DNA of 64,000 bases from Aurelia coerulea (lineage: Eukaryota; Cnidaria; Scyphozoa; Semaeostomeae; Ulmaridae), in assembly GCA_039566865.1 (NCBI GenBank), contig CM076947.1:22879501-22943500 (forward strand), in the 5' to 3' direction. Both the position numbers and the translations under genes were made by a program. Positions 1-10,993 of the stretch are shown here, piece by piece. How positions within the stretch are numbered: the stretch's first letter is position 1; each line of letters begins with the position of its first letter. The notes under the pieces were generated by a model. The model saw nothing but the letters and a program-made list of their open reading frames with translations, did no database searches and had not been told where the DNA came from.

Positions 1-2390
1 ATATCTTTATGTACACTTATGCCAATAACCACATTATTTTCAGACATTGGTAAGTTTTGCAATGGTTTTGGTCCAAGAGAATTAGTGCTTTTAGAAGCCA
101 CCTGGTTTTGAAGCATACTCTGAAATCACAAGGAAGGATTATCAACTTAAATTTTGATGTTGTTATCTATCATGACATATCTTTATGTACACTTATGCCA
201 ATAACCACATTATTTTCAGACATTGGTAAGTTTTGCAATGGTTTTGGTCCAAGAGAATTAGTGCTTTTAGAAGCCACCTGGTTTTAAAGCATACTCTGAA
301 ATCACAACGAAGGATTATCAACTTAAATTTTGATGTTGTTATCTATCATGACATATCTTTATGTACACTTATGCCAATAACCACATTATTTTCAGACATT
401 GGTAAGTTTTGCAATGGTTTTGGTCCAAGAGAATTAGTGCTTTTAGAAGCCACCTGGTTTTGAAGCATACTCTGAAATCACAAGGAAGGATTATCAACTT
501 AAATTTTGATGTTGTTATCTATCATGACATATCTTTATGTACACTTATGCCAATAACCACATTATTTTCAGACATTGGTAAGTTTTGCAATGGTTTTGGT
601 CCAAGAGAATTAGTGCTTTTAGAAGCCACCTGGTTTTGAAGCATACTCTGAAATCACAAGGAAGGATTATCAACTTAAATTTTGATGTTGTTATCTATCA
701 TGACATATCTTTATGTACACTTATGCCAATAACCACATTATTTTCAGACATTGGTAAGTTTTGCAATGGTTTTGGTCCAAGAGAATTAGTGCTTTTAGAA
801 GCCACCTGGTTTTAAAGCATACTCTGAAATCACAAGGAAGGATTATCAACTTAAATTTTGATGTTTTAAGCTATGATGAAAATATCTTCATGTGCACTTG
901 TGTCAAAGACCACATTACTTTCAGACATTGGTAAGTTTTGCAATGGTTTTGGTCCAAGAGAATTAGTGCTTTTAGAAGCCACCTGGTTTTAAAGCATACT
1001 CTGAAATCACAAGGAAGGATTATCAACTTAATGTTGGTGTTGTTATCTATCATGACATATCTTTATGTACACTTATGCCAATAACCACATTATTTTCAGA
1101 CATTGGTAAGTTTTGCAATGGTTTTGGTCCAAGAGAATTAGTGCTTTTAGAAGCCACCTGGTTTTAAAGCATACTCTGAAATCACAAGGAAGGATTATCA
1201 ACTTAAATTTTGATGTTTTAAGCTATGATGAAAATATCTTCATGTGCACTTGTGTCAAAGACCACATTACTTTCAGACATTGGTAAGTTTTGCAATGGTT
1301 TTGGTCCAAGAGAATTAGTGCTTTTAGAAGCCACCTGGTTTTAAAGCATACTCTGAAATCACAACGAAGGATTATCAACTTAAATTTTGATGTTTTTAGC
1401 TATGATGAAAATATCTTCATGTACACTTATGCCAATAACCACATTATTTTCAGACATTGGTAAGTTTTGCAATGGTTTTTGGTTCAAGAGAAATAGTGCT
1501 TTTAGAAGCCACCTGGTTTTGAAGCATACTCTGAAATCACAAGGAAGGATTATCAACTTAAATTTTGATGTTGTTATCTATCATGACATATCTTTATGTA
1601 CACTTATGCCAATAACCACATTATTTTCAGACATTGGTAAGTTTTGCAATGGTTTTGGTCCAAGAGAATTAGTGCTTTTAGAAGCCACCTGGTTTTAAAG
1701 CATACTCTGAAATCACAAGGAAGGATTATCAACTTAAATTTTGATGTTGTTATCTATCATGACATATCTTTATGTACACTTATGCCAATAACCACATTAT
1801 TTTCAGACATTGGTAAGTTTTGCAATGGTTTTGGTCCAAGAGAATTAGTGCTTTTAGAAGCCACCTGGTTTTAAAGCATACTCTGAAATCACAACGAAGG
1901 ATTATCAACTTAAATTTTGATGTTTTAAGCTATGATGAAAATATCTTCATGTGCACTTGTGTCAAAGACCACATTACTTTCAGACATTGGTAAGTTTTGC
2001 AATGGTTTTGGTCCAAGAGAATTAGTGCTTTTAGAAGCCACCTGGTTTTAAAGCATACTCTGAAATCACAACGAAGGATTATCAACTTAAATTTTGATGT
2101 TTTAAGCTATGATGAAAATATCTTCATGTGCACTTGTGTCAAAGACCACATTACTTTCAGACATTGGTAAGTTTCGCAATGGTTTTGGTCCAAGAGAATT
2201 AGTGCTTTTAGAAGCCACCTGGTTTTGAAGCATACTCTGAAATCAAAAGGAAGGATTATCAACTTAAATTTTGATATTGTTAGCTATCATGAAAATATCT
2301 TCATGTGCACTTGTGTCAAAGACCACATTATTTTCAGACATTGGTAAGTTTTGCAATGGCTTTGGTCCAAGAGAATTAATACTTTTAGAA
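1..2390. repeat. 176-bp satellite array (at least 13 units, open at left edge)
   Basis: Fourteen copies of a core reading CAGACATTGGTAAGTTT recur about every 176 bp (near 45, 221, 397, 573, 749 and so on to 2337). The array is already in progress at base 1 and decays after about 2390. Two variants of the stretch before the core alternate: one with ATCTATCATGACATATC and one with AGCTATGATGAAAATATC. Hybrids of the two occur near 1390 and 2270, as expected from gene conversion or unequal exchange. The 76-residue open frames that repeat through the array are a by-product: 176 is not a multiple of three, so each frame runs into the next unit and shifts. Confidence 0.95.
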
Positions 2391-3053
2391 GCTAGGATGA
2401 AATATAAAGCTCAATTTTAATGCTGCACTTCCACTTAAACTTATCTTTGCTAAGGCTCTTATTACATCGTACGAAATTATGTCATAATTTTACATCAAAT
2501 TGCAATTCATAGATTTCTTGTTACATGTTATGTTTTGTCAAATGCCGTTGCTATAAATGAGATTTTTCCAAGAAGATAATAAGATTTCTCTCCAAGAAGA
2601 ACGATCACCTACTGAATCTTTGTATTTGATTGTATTTGACAAAGATTGTATTTGACACAAAAATAAAAAGAATGTTTAAAGATCGATAACATAATCAAAT
2701 TTCAGTGATTTTCCAAAAGGTGCAAATTTATTTTACCAATCGGTATACACATTCTGCAATAGTACAACCTGTGATTCCGCAGTACGTTGAAACTTAAGAT
2801 GGTCTACATCCAAGAACTGCAAATTCTTTTTCAAGATTCTCTAATTCTATAATCATAATTCAAGATATAGATTCTATAATTTACAATTCTTTAAGATTCT
2901 AAATTTTTGTGTCGAAAAATTCTTTTCTGCTCTCATGAAGCTCTGCTATTAAAGCTTTACTCAACCGGTACATTCTGCAATAATACGACTTGTGATCTAG
3001 CTGCACATTGAAGCATAGATGGCGTACGTTAAATAATTGATTTTTCAAATATT
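2391..3053. other. Spacer between satellite and first GPCR
   Basis: Apart from the GPCR-tail relic at 2899-2948 and its duplicated flank, nothing recognisable is seen. The stretch is AT-rich with stops in all frames. Confidence 0.6.
2899..2948 (-). pseudogene. Relic of a GPCR C-terminal tail
   Basis: Read on the minus strand this stretch gives ELHESRKEFFDTKI followed by a stop. The C-terminus of the intact receptor just to the right is IHENRKDVFDTKL and stop. The DNA around it (2740-2950) also resembles 2960-3100, including the words GGTA..CATTCTGCAATA and CATTGAAGCATAGATGG. It therefore looks like a local duplication of the 3' end of the neighbouring receptor gene, or the remnant of a fourth paralogue. 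No upstream receptor body is visible next to it. Confidence 0.6.
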
Positions 3054-3947
3054 CTATAGTTTTGTGTCGAAAACGTCTTTTCGGTTCTCGTGAATCCTCG
3101 AAGCCCCATCTTCCACTCTTGAACTGTCCATTTGATTCTTCTTTCTACAAAATATCACTTTTGTTACCCTCTCTCGCAGTCGCTTTTGCATGAAGATATA
3201 CGCTATGGGGTCCAAAACGGGACCAAGGTACCACAGAATTCGATAAACATCGATACCATCTACAAAGCATCCTGCACATAACATATAACCAAAGTCAGGC
3301 ACTACATAACATGTAAGGTAAGTCAATGCTATGATAGAAGCCATCTTGAGGAATTGCTGATTCTCTGTTGTTCTCCTAATTCGAATATTTTGCATGGAAA
3401 TATCCATGTTTCTCCGCTTTGATACCTTTACAAAAATATACGCATAAGCTGCACACATGAATAATGTTGCACTCGTGGAAATTGCTGGGAACACAAATTG
3501 ATCAAAAGTTGATAAAAACTTATCAAATTCTAGAAATGAAGTCGAAGCTCCACCAAAAATACAAAGAAATGTTGAGGTAGATAGAATCACACGAGCCTTC
3601 TTCTTTGTGAGGATAAATACATATCTCAGTGGATATTTAGTAGCGATAAATCGATCCAATGTCATCATTACCATAATCAGTGAAGTAATAGGGTAAACAC
3701 TATATAATATACGCGTCAAAACTTGAAATACTCTATCATTGCCAGTCCAACCATGATATATCATGGACACGTCAGTTAACATCAGACACGAGCATACCAA
3801 TTCCACACTACTCAGGTATTTGAGTATCAAATTTTGGTTCGTCGTCCTGGTGCCGTCCTTAAAAAGTAAACATAAGCCAAGAACATTGAGCACTATAGCA
3901 GAGGATAGTATGCAGAAAGATACAGGAAAAAGTGCTTTATCCTCCAT
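3054..3947 (-). CDS. Class A (rhodopsin-like) GPCR 1, intronless
   Basis: Single open frame of 297 residues from an ATG at 3945-3947. It has seven hydrophobic segments and should be a plasma-membrane receptor signalling through heterotrimeric G proteins; the ligand is unknown. Visible family marks: LN at 20-21 in TM1 (position N1.50), LDRF at 97-100 for the DRY motif followed by IATKYPLRY, and DPIAY at 246-250 for NPxxY, then a basic helix 8 with Cys267 as a possible palmitoylation site. Departures from the class: no Asp in TM2 (LSSVEL instead of LxxxD), no CWxP in TM6 (CYVVP at 213-217), and no obvious Cys at the top of TM3. It has CAGC at 224-227 in the third extracellular loop. The tail ends DTKL, a class I PDZ-ligand pattern. 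There is no retinal-binding Lys in TM7, so it is not an opsin. About 300 residues is short but normal for minimal class A receptors. Subfamily cannot be assigned by eye. Confidence 0.93.
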   Translation of the reverse strand: MEDKALFPVSFCILSSAIVLNVLGLCLLFKDGTRTTNQNLILKYLSSVELVCSCLMLTDVSMIYHGWTGNDRVFQVLTRILYSVYPITSLIMVMMTLDRFIATKYPLRYVFILTKKKARVILSTSTFLCIFGGASTSFLEFDKFLSTFDQFVFPAISTSATLFMCAAYAYIFVKVSKRRNMDISMQNIRIRRTTENQQFLKMASIIALTYLTCYVVPDFGYMLCAGCFVDGIDVYRILWYLGPVLDPIAYIFMQKRLRERVTKVIFCRKKNQMDSSRVEDGASRIHENRKDVFDTKL

Positions 3948-4289
3948 GTTTCATTTCACAGAATTCTATTGAATCAGCAAGTACTCGAACTGCCTCACTT
4001 TTCCAAGAAGCTGCTTACTCAGATCAACAACAAAATATCAACGATTCAAAACGTTCTCCCCTCTTATCCGTGATGGCACTGAGTGCATCTAAGATATTCA
4101 AGCATCTCTTCACGGAAGCTTGACCCTTGACTGAGTTTAGTCCAATTATCGATAAACTGACAAACAACATCATTGCTCGATTTAATGTCTGAAGACTTGC
4201 TTGAAGATTTTACCACCAAATAGTAAATATATTTGTTAATAATGTCGTAAGTAAATGCAGACTTCCACTCTCTCTTGGTGTCAGCTCGA
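3948..4289. other. 5' flank of GPCR 1
   Basis: This is the region directly upstream of the receptor start. No clear TATA box or exon is seen. The 85-residue minus-strand frame at 4064-4321 has no recognisable domain and is not called as a gene. Confidence 0.4.
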
Positions 4290-5156
4290 CTGTTGACAGA
4301 ATTTAATAGGTCTCCAATCATCTATATATACAAACAATGTAATTTTATTATCATCTACCAAAGAGTTGCTTGTTGACTATGCCAACAAATTGCAAAGTAC
4401 CTTTGTCATCTGCTCAGTGCGTACGCAGACTTTTGGGTCTCTCCTGAGGTAAGCCTGACTTTGACTGAATCTACTTGGTTTCCCATTATCCATTTACACA
4501 AATTTTAAACTCATTTTCAGAAGTGCTGCTTGCTGACACTGGCAGTATATCTCAAAGTATCTTCTTTATCTGCACAATGTGTATGAGGACTGCAAGCCTC
4601 TCTTAAAGAAAGCTTGACTCTGGCTGAATTCGATAGGTCTTCACTTATTGATATACACGAAAAATGTCATCATTAAATCATCTTCTGAAAAGTGGTTCCA
4701 CACTATATCATACTCTTAAAACGTAATTTCTCGTCTGCATAATATTCCTTAGTTGGTGTATGCAGGACTTGAGGACTTGTAAAAGAAGGCTTGAAGAATT
4801 TTATGCCGCTCGTAGTACAAACAAATGTAATTGTTTGCTTGTTCCTTTGAAACTATAAAATAATCCTTTCAATTTCAAATCATGGGAAGATATTTTTAGA
4901 ATCACCTGTTTGAATCTTTTTCATCGATTACAATGGAGACTTTAATTGAATGTTTGTTTGATACACTTACTACCTGTAGCACCTAGTGCTGGTTGCGGTG
5001 ATAGTTATCATGCAGCAAAAAATGCCTTTCTTTGGCTGTCATCAGAAGAGATGTTTACAAAATAGCCTAACCTGAAAACATCAGCAGCGCAATGTCTTCA
5101 AATAGGCAATGTTCCTAAATAGACTTCAAAGCTAGAACGCCTTACCAAGCTTTGCA
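4290..5156. repeat. Left arm of inverted segmental duplication
   Basis: The stretch matches the reverse complement of about 10138-10993 over its whole length with scattered differences. Shared words in order include GTAATTTTATTATCATCTA, AGTGCTGCTTGCTGACACTG, GTGGTTCCACACTATATCA and ACGCCTTACCAAGC. The arm lies upstream of GPCR 1 (minus) and its partner lies upstream of GPCR 3 (plus), so the two receptors and their upstream DNA are mirror images. It ends at the TIR of the element at 5157. Confidence 0.9.
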
Positions 5157-5899
5157 TACCGGGTGTCCCAAAGAGACGCAACAGATTTCAAAAATTCTAA
5201 TGCAAACTATTTCATATATATGTTATGAAACAATTATTTTTATTCAAATCTACAAAAAATAAGATCAAATTTTGATATATTCTCCAATATTTTTGGTGAC
5301 TTGGTTGTAAATTTAAAAATCTGCAAACTTCAAAACTGCCAGTTGGTCAAAACCAGAGCGAACTCTGAGCATTGCCGACAAACATGCAAACACACAGGTT
5401 AATTAAACATTAAACAGACACTTTCATAAAGATTTCTATCTAAGCACAGTTGTGCTTTTTTTAGTGCCCATGATGGTTCTCTATTATTTCTAAAATGACA
5501 AGGCCGTTATTAGAGTTATACTTTCAATTTAGATGAACACTCAGAGCCCCCTCGAGACTGGATAACTCATGAATCAGCAAGGGATTCCTTTGTTACAGTT
5601 TCTTAATCAAGTGGTGTGCTTGTCCGTAATCCTGTTAGATAAATAAATAAATAAATTTGTCATGCTTTTAATTTTGCAGTGAACTTTGCACTAATGCTGG
5701 CGGTCTGGTTATGCCCTGACAGAAAATTTGAACTCTGTTATTTTTTAACTCTGCAACCAAGTCACTAAAAGTTTTGAAAAATATATCAAAATTTAATCTA
5801 ATCATTGCAAATTCAGATACAAATTATTATTTGATTATCAATAGTATGCGTCATAGCTTTCTAAATCTGTTGAGTTTATTTTTAAGACACCCGGTATAA
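5157..5899. mobile_element. MITE family 1, copy 1 (TIR CCGGGTGTCCCAAA)
   Basis: Left end TA-CCGGGTGTCCCAAAG at 5157 and right end TTTAAGACACCCGG-TA at about 5880-5899 are inverted repeats flanked by TA, as for Tc1/mariner-type non-autonomous elements. No transposase frame lies inside. Three more copies are present at 19970, 58011 and 61961. It sits at the edge of the inverted-duplication arm. Confidence 0.8.
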
Positions 5900-5956
5900 T
5901 AAATGAAAAAAAAATTAAAAACCTGCACAGTTTATTAGAATATCATAATCAAGTTT

Positions 5957-6937
5957 CTAAAGTCTTGTATCAAAAACTTCTCTTCGGTTCTCATTAATTT
6001 TTGAAACCCCCCTTGCTATTCGCGGTCTTTCTCTTTGAGTTTTCTCTCCACAACCCATCAATCTTGTCAGGCTCTTTTGTAATCTCCTTTGCATGAAGAT
6101 ATGCGCAATAGGGTCTCTTTGTGTTTTCTTTCCACAACATATCAATCTTGTCAGCCTCTTTCGTAGTCTCCTTTGCATGAAGATATACGTAATAGGGTCG
6201 AATACGGGGCCCAGATGCCACAGTATTCGATAGATATAGATGCTATTAGCAAAGCATTTGTGACACAATAAATTAGCGACATCAGGAACCACATAACATA
6301 TAAGATAGGTCACTGTGATGATAGTCGCCATTTTGAGAATCTTCCTGTTCTCCGTTCTGCTCCTATTCTGAAAACTGTGAGATGAGCTGTTCAGATTTCT
6401 TTTCCTTCTCAGTAACTTTATAAATATGAAAACATAGGAAACAACCATAAACGTTGCTGAAACAAGAGACACAGCTGGGTCTACATATTCATGGAAAATA
6501 GACCTGAATTGGATAAATTCCAAAGCTAAACACGAAGCTCCAATAATGATCCAAAACAGTGTTGATGAAATTAGAATAAGTCGAGCTCTCCTCCTTTTCA
6601 AGATGAATGCATATCGTAGCGGATACTGAACTGCAATCAGTCGATCAAATGTCATGATCACCATGATAAACGTAATATTCAAGTAAATGCTGTGGATCAT
6701 ACGAAGTAAAATTTGCGTGACTGTGTCACGTGTCGTGTAGCCATGACATGTAAAAGAATAGCGAATTATCAAAACACAAGAATAGGCTAATTCCAAGGAG
6801 CCCAAAAACTTAAGAATCAAATTTTGCTTTGTGTGTATATTTGTATCAGTGAAGAGGAAATACAAGCCAAGAGTATTCAATATTGTAGCAGAAATCAATA
6901 GTGCAGAATAGGAAAAAACAATTTTATCGCACCCCAT
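5957..6937 (-). CDS. Class A GPCR 2 with duplicated helix-8/tail segment
   Basis: The open frame begins with GTG at 6938-6940, but the first ATG is at 6935-6937. That gives 326 residues starting MGCDK, which aligns with the starts of the two sister receptors. Marks: LN at 20-21, FDRL at 97-100, QYPLRY, CYVVP in TM6, CHKC at 225-228 in the third extracellular loop, DPITY at 247-251, ICCGKK as a palmitoylation candidate, and the terminal DTRL. Residues 247-274 (DPITYIFMQRRLR..KKTQR) are repeated at once as 275-302 (DPIAHIFMQRRLQ..KKTQR), an in-frame 84-bp tandem duplication at 6199-6116 and 6115-6032. The extra copy lengthens the cytoplasmic tail and carries a second NPxxY-like segment in which Tyr has become His. 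Ligand and G protein are unknown. It is a paralogue of GPCR 1 and GPCR 3. Confidence 0.93.
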   Translation of the reverse strand: MGCDKIVFSYSALLISATILNTLGLYFLFTDTNIHTKQNLILKFLGSLELAYSCVLIIRYSFTCHGYTTRDTVTQILLRMIHSIYLNITFIMVIMTFDRLIAVQYPLRYAFILKRRRARLILISSTLFWIIIGASCLALEFIQFRSIFHEYVDPAVSLVSATFMVVSYVFIFIKLLRRKRNLNSSSHSFQNRSRTENRKILKMATIITVTYLICYVVPDVANLLCHKCFANSIYIYRILWHLGPVFDPITYIFMQRRLRKRLTRLICCGKKTQRDPIAHIFMQRRLQKSLTRLMGCGEKTQRERPRIARGVSKINENRREVFDTRL

Positions 6938-7328
6938 CACTTAACATGAATTCAGAGCGAGTTTTTAATTCATTCTTAACAGTCTTTTGGAAAATGCCAC
7001 TCCTTATTGTTGTAGAAACCAATAGGCTGTCAGTCATAATTTAGGATGTATCCAATCAGCAACAATTTCTTCAAGATATCTCTCATACCATCACTCATAT
7101 CCACATTTATATTTCATTTGCATATAATCTGGCTATGACTACCAACGAATTTCCTAACAGCATTGCACTATCACAACACACTAAAAATCACTCATTCAGC
7201 TTTCAACAGCAAATTTAAAACTCTGACGCGAAGGGAATTTCGTCCAGATTGGAACAGCGAAACTCCTTGCTTTGAAATGTCTTTGTTTTTGAATACGTGT
7301 AGTTAAAGTCTTTGTTCGAACTCTAATT

Positions 7329-7690
7329 GATCTCAAGCAATCCAATCTTACTGAACAAGACTTCTTCCTCCCTTGCTCCTTCTTCCTTTGACTAAAGCAT
7401 GAAAATACATCAAGCAAATGCGCTGTCGTTTATCTTAAGCAATCTTATAGAACAAGACTTCTTTCTTCCTGAGAAGATTGGTCTTTTCCCTCTATTTTCC
7501 ATGAACTAAAACATGACAGCATCACGAAAAGCAATTCAATCACTAAAAGCTCTCATTCATCCCAAGCAATGTTGTTGGACACGACTTCTTCCTTTCTTCT
7601 TCCACCAAAAACATGAAACTGCATCGGAAAATCCACTTCAGTCACAGCTTGAATGTATCTCAAGCAATCTAAGTAAAGAAGAGTTCATTC
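7329..7690. repeat. Degenerate ~115-bp tandem repeat upstream of GPCR 2
   Basis: Four diverged units recur, each with AAGCAAT followed by GAACAAGACTTCTT or GGACACGACTTCTT and an ATGA/CATGAA word (starts near 7331, 7436, 7561 and 7660). The array is 400-750 bp upstream of the GPCR 2 start. The plus-strand frame of 93 residues at 7513-7794 runs through it and shows no domain, so it is not called. Confidence 0.55.
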
Positions 7691-7699
7691 TCCTTGCAT

Positions 7700-9480
7700 T
7701 TTGCAGTCAAATTTTCACAAAAATATTCTGTACAGAACCTCTGCTAGTGAGACTGAATAGCAATACACAATGTCCTCATCGCGATCCTAATTGATAGCGT
7801 CTGTTAGGCACCTCACTGTTTTAGTACGATCTCTTGGTGAAAACTAATAACGAGTTCAATAGCCCTTCGGATAATCATAAATGGGTAATTTGTCAAGCTC
7901 TACATCATCCCTTGACATTGCTCACAGAACACGGCAACAGATCCAACACAAACAGGTTTCTGATTAGATGAACAATTCCAACATATTCAAGGAAATTCGT
8001 TGCTATTAAAAACTGTGTGGATAACACTGAAACTCAAGTGATTATATCCATAGACCTTATTCACAATTAAGATCAATTCGAGGCGAATAATGCAAATCCC
8101 AGCATAGCAAGAAATCTACAACATACCCATTCTGATGAAAGTACACGTACAAATCTATTTCATGCGTTGCTCAGAGTAATGCACGCTTTTGGGGTTTAGC
8201 TCCAAATCATGTCGAGGCGAATGAGGCATTTCAAAAGAACTAACTGCAATTTGCGAACAGATGTGCACTGCAAACTCAGGTTCTAGATCTTACGAAACCG
8301 TTTCCCTTTTCAAATAAAATAATTAGCACCTTATAATTAGTAATTTCCAAACATTTGTACACAACAAACTTTGTGCCTCAACTCTTGTTTCATTTCCTGC
8401 TATTTTCCCATTAAGAAAAATTCATTTACTGGTGTGTAGTTTTCCTATTCCAGCAAATACAAGAAGGAAATTTTGTACCTAAAGCCAAGCCGTACAGAAT
8501 CATTTCTCATAAGAAGAAATTAACTCAATAGCATCTTATTATTTGCAATCTCCCAGCTTGCAGGTAATACTTGGATAAATTTGGAACTTCTCTGAGATCA
8601 TGGGCAAAAGTACTTCTCATGCAGTAATGGTAACGGTACACCGTTCCTGTTACTGTGTGAGTGAGATTTCAATCCAAAAAGCAAAGAATTTCTCGAATTC
8701 GAAAATCCCAGATCGAATTTCAAAGTTCGCGCTGTTTCAGTCGCATGACTCTTATGCGTCCCAACATGTCCTAATAAATTCCTAAGAAAAGCAATGTCGC
8801 AAGTTGCAATCAAAATCGTAGCTTTTAATTTTGTTTTGAAACTATTCAATGTCTGGGAGTGTTTTAAGGAAGATGGAATTGAATGTCATATCTTTGATCC
8901 AATAAATCGTGCATTTTCAATACCATACCTTGCGATGTTTAGCTTCGGTGCCAAAATATTTCTGCCACTGCAAAAGCTGTATGGTGTATCTTTCTCGATG
9001 AAGATTTGATGCATTTGAATTTTAAAAACTTCGGTAGCAAGCAACTGTAAACTGTTATGGTGAATAGACACTGTATTTGCTTTCGTCAGTAATTCCTCGA
9101 AATTTGAACAGCTATGATAGCTGTTATGACGAATATGTTATGATGAATGAGGAACTGTTATGATGATAGGGTTATGACGAATGCTTAATTAGCTATTGTC
9201 CTTTTTTTGGATGTTCCATGATAGGTCAGTTAATAGGAAAATAAAGTCGAAAAGATACTCTTTTCTTTAACAAGACACGTGTCGATAACACCATATATTG
9301 TTGAAATGTGTATCCTGGACAAATATTCGTCATATCATCATCATGATACTGATGATGATTTTAAATCGAAACGCTTAAGCGATATTAACAGTTTTTGTTT
9401 TCACATCACCATTATTATATTCATCATTATTATTGTATTATTATTAGACACGTACCGTTTCATTATGTAACAAAAGCCTA
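7700..9480. other. Intergenic, no gene seen
   Basis: AT-rich DNA with only short open frames. A few short direct repeats of GTTATGACGAAT occur near 9120-9190, and a CATCAT-rich patch lies near 9330. Nothing else is recognisable. Confidence 0.5.
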
Positions 9481-9486
9481 GAGAAG

Positions 9487-9910
9487 CTCAAGTCCAATCT
9501 GGTGTCCCCCAAGGAACTGTCCTCGGCCCGCTACTCTTCCTTTTATACATAAACGACATTGGAGTAGGTCTGACATCAAGAATGTGTCTTTTTGCAGACG
9601 ATAGCCTTCGTTTTGGGATTGTAAAAAGCACCACTGATGCACTTCAATTACAAATTAATCTTGATAAGTGAATGAGTGGGTAGACAGATGGCAAATGGTG
9701 TTCAGTCCTGGTAAATAAAGTGTTCTCAGCATCCATCGTAAAAAGTCCCGGTAATCCATGATTATATGATTAAAGGACAAGTACTGGAACATGTTTAAAA
9801 ACATCAATACCTTGGAGTAACATAAATAACGATCTAAATTGGAAGTGTTATGTTGAAAAAATTGTTGGAAAGGCTAAAAGAATATTGAGGTTTATAAATC
9901 TCAAACATTG
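9487..9910 (+). pseudogene. Non-LTR retrotransposon reverse-transcriptase relic
   Basis: The plus strand reads QVQSGVPQGTVLGPLLFLLY, then INDIG, and CLFADDS, which are the classic palm motifs of a LINE reverse transcriptase with the catalytic FADD. A TGA interrupts at 9669. The reading resumes in another frame as WVDRWQMVF, then CSVLSIHRKK and HQYLGVT, and finally DLNWKCYVEKIVGKAKRILRF split over frames. It is a 5'- and 3'-truncated, frameshifted fragment. The clade (CR1, L2 or jockey type) cannot be told by eye. Confidence 0.92.
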
Positions 9911-10137
9911 CCCACAGGACACCCCCCAGTAACGATCCCGCCGGACATCAAAAATACAGCGGGGAAACTGTGAATGCCCTTTATATTTATAAACAATGAA
10001 CGGTGATTTGTACAGGAAATGTATTTTAGTTCATTGTTGATAAGTTTCACTATGTTTTAAAATATGATATGGTTGCGAAGAGTATCGCTATTATCATAAA
10101 AAATTCATTGTTTTAAAATTTAAAGACTAACTATTGA
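9911..10137. other. Spacer between LINE relic and inverted-duplication arm
   Basis: No recognisable feature. A CCCCCCAGTAACGATCCCGCC patch near 9925 is the only unusually GC-rich part. Confidence 0.4.
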
Positions 10138-10993
10138 AGGCTTGGTAAGGCGTTCTAGCTTTGAAGTCTCTTTAGCAATATTCCCCAGTTGAAGACATCT
10201 CACTGCTGATGTTTTCAGTTTGGGCTGCTTTGTAAAAATCTCTCATGGTGACAGCCAGAGAAAGAAACTTTTTGCTGCATGATAACTATCACCACAACCA
10301 GTAATAGGTGGTACAGGTAGAAAGTGTATAAAACAAACATTCAATTAAAGTCTCCATTGTAATCGATGGCAAACATTTTAACAGGTGATTCCAAAAATAT
10401 TGGCATGCAGTTTAAAATTGAAAGGAATAAGCAAAACATTATATTTCTTTGAACTATGAGCGGCACAACGTTGTTCAAGCCTTCTTTTCCAGAAGCTCAA
10501 GTCCTGCACTCACCAACTAAAGAATATTATGCAGATGAGAAATTCCGTTTTAAGAGTGTGATATAGCGTGGAACCACTTTTCAAAAGATGATTCAAATGA
10601 TGACGTTGTTCGTGTACATCAGTAAGTGAAGACCTATAGAATTCAGCAAGATTCAAGCTTTCTTCAAGAGAGGCTCGCAGTCCTCATACACATTGTGCAG
10701 ATAAAGAAGATACTTTGAGATGTACTGCCAGTGTCAGCAAGCAGCACTTCTGAAGATGAGTTTAAAATTTGTGTAAATGGATAATGGGAAACCAAGTAGG
10801 TTCAGTCAAAGTCAGGCTTACCTCAGGAGAGACCCAAAAGTCTACACACGCACTGAGCAGATGACAAAAGTACTTTGTAATTTGTTAGCATAGTCAGCAA
10901 GCAACTCTTGGTAGATGATTATAAAATTACATTGCTTGTATATATATAGATGATTGGAGACCTATCAAATTCTGTCAACGGTCGAGCTCTGCC
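10138..10993. repeat. Right arm of inverted segmental duplication
   Basis: Reverse-complement partner of 4290-5156. It starts with GCTTGGTAAGGCGTTCTAGC and ends with ACCTATCAAATTCTGTCAAC, which mirrors the left arm next to GPCR 1. The two arms differ at many positions, so the duplication is not recent. It lies about 1.2 kb upstream of the GPCR 3 start. Confidence 0.9.

Noticed and set aside
57..1874. Repeated 76-residue open frames
   Set aside because: They are generated by the 176-bp satellite running through overlapping frames; there is no protein family and no independent start.
1..2390. CRISPR array
   Set aside because: The whole 176-bp unit is repeated without unique spacers, and the DNA is eukaryotic.
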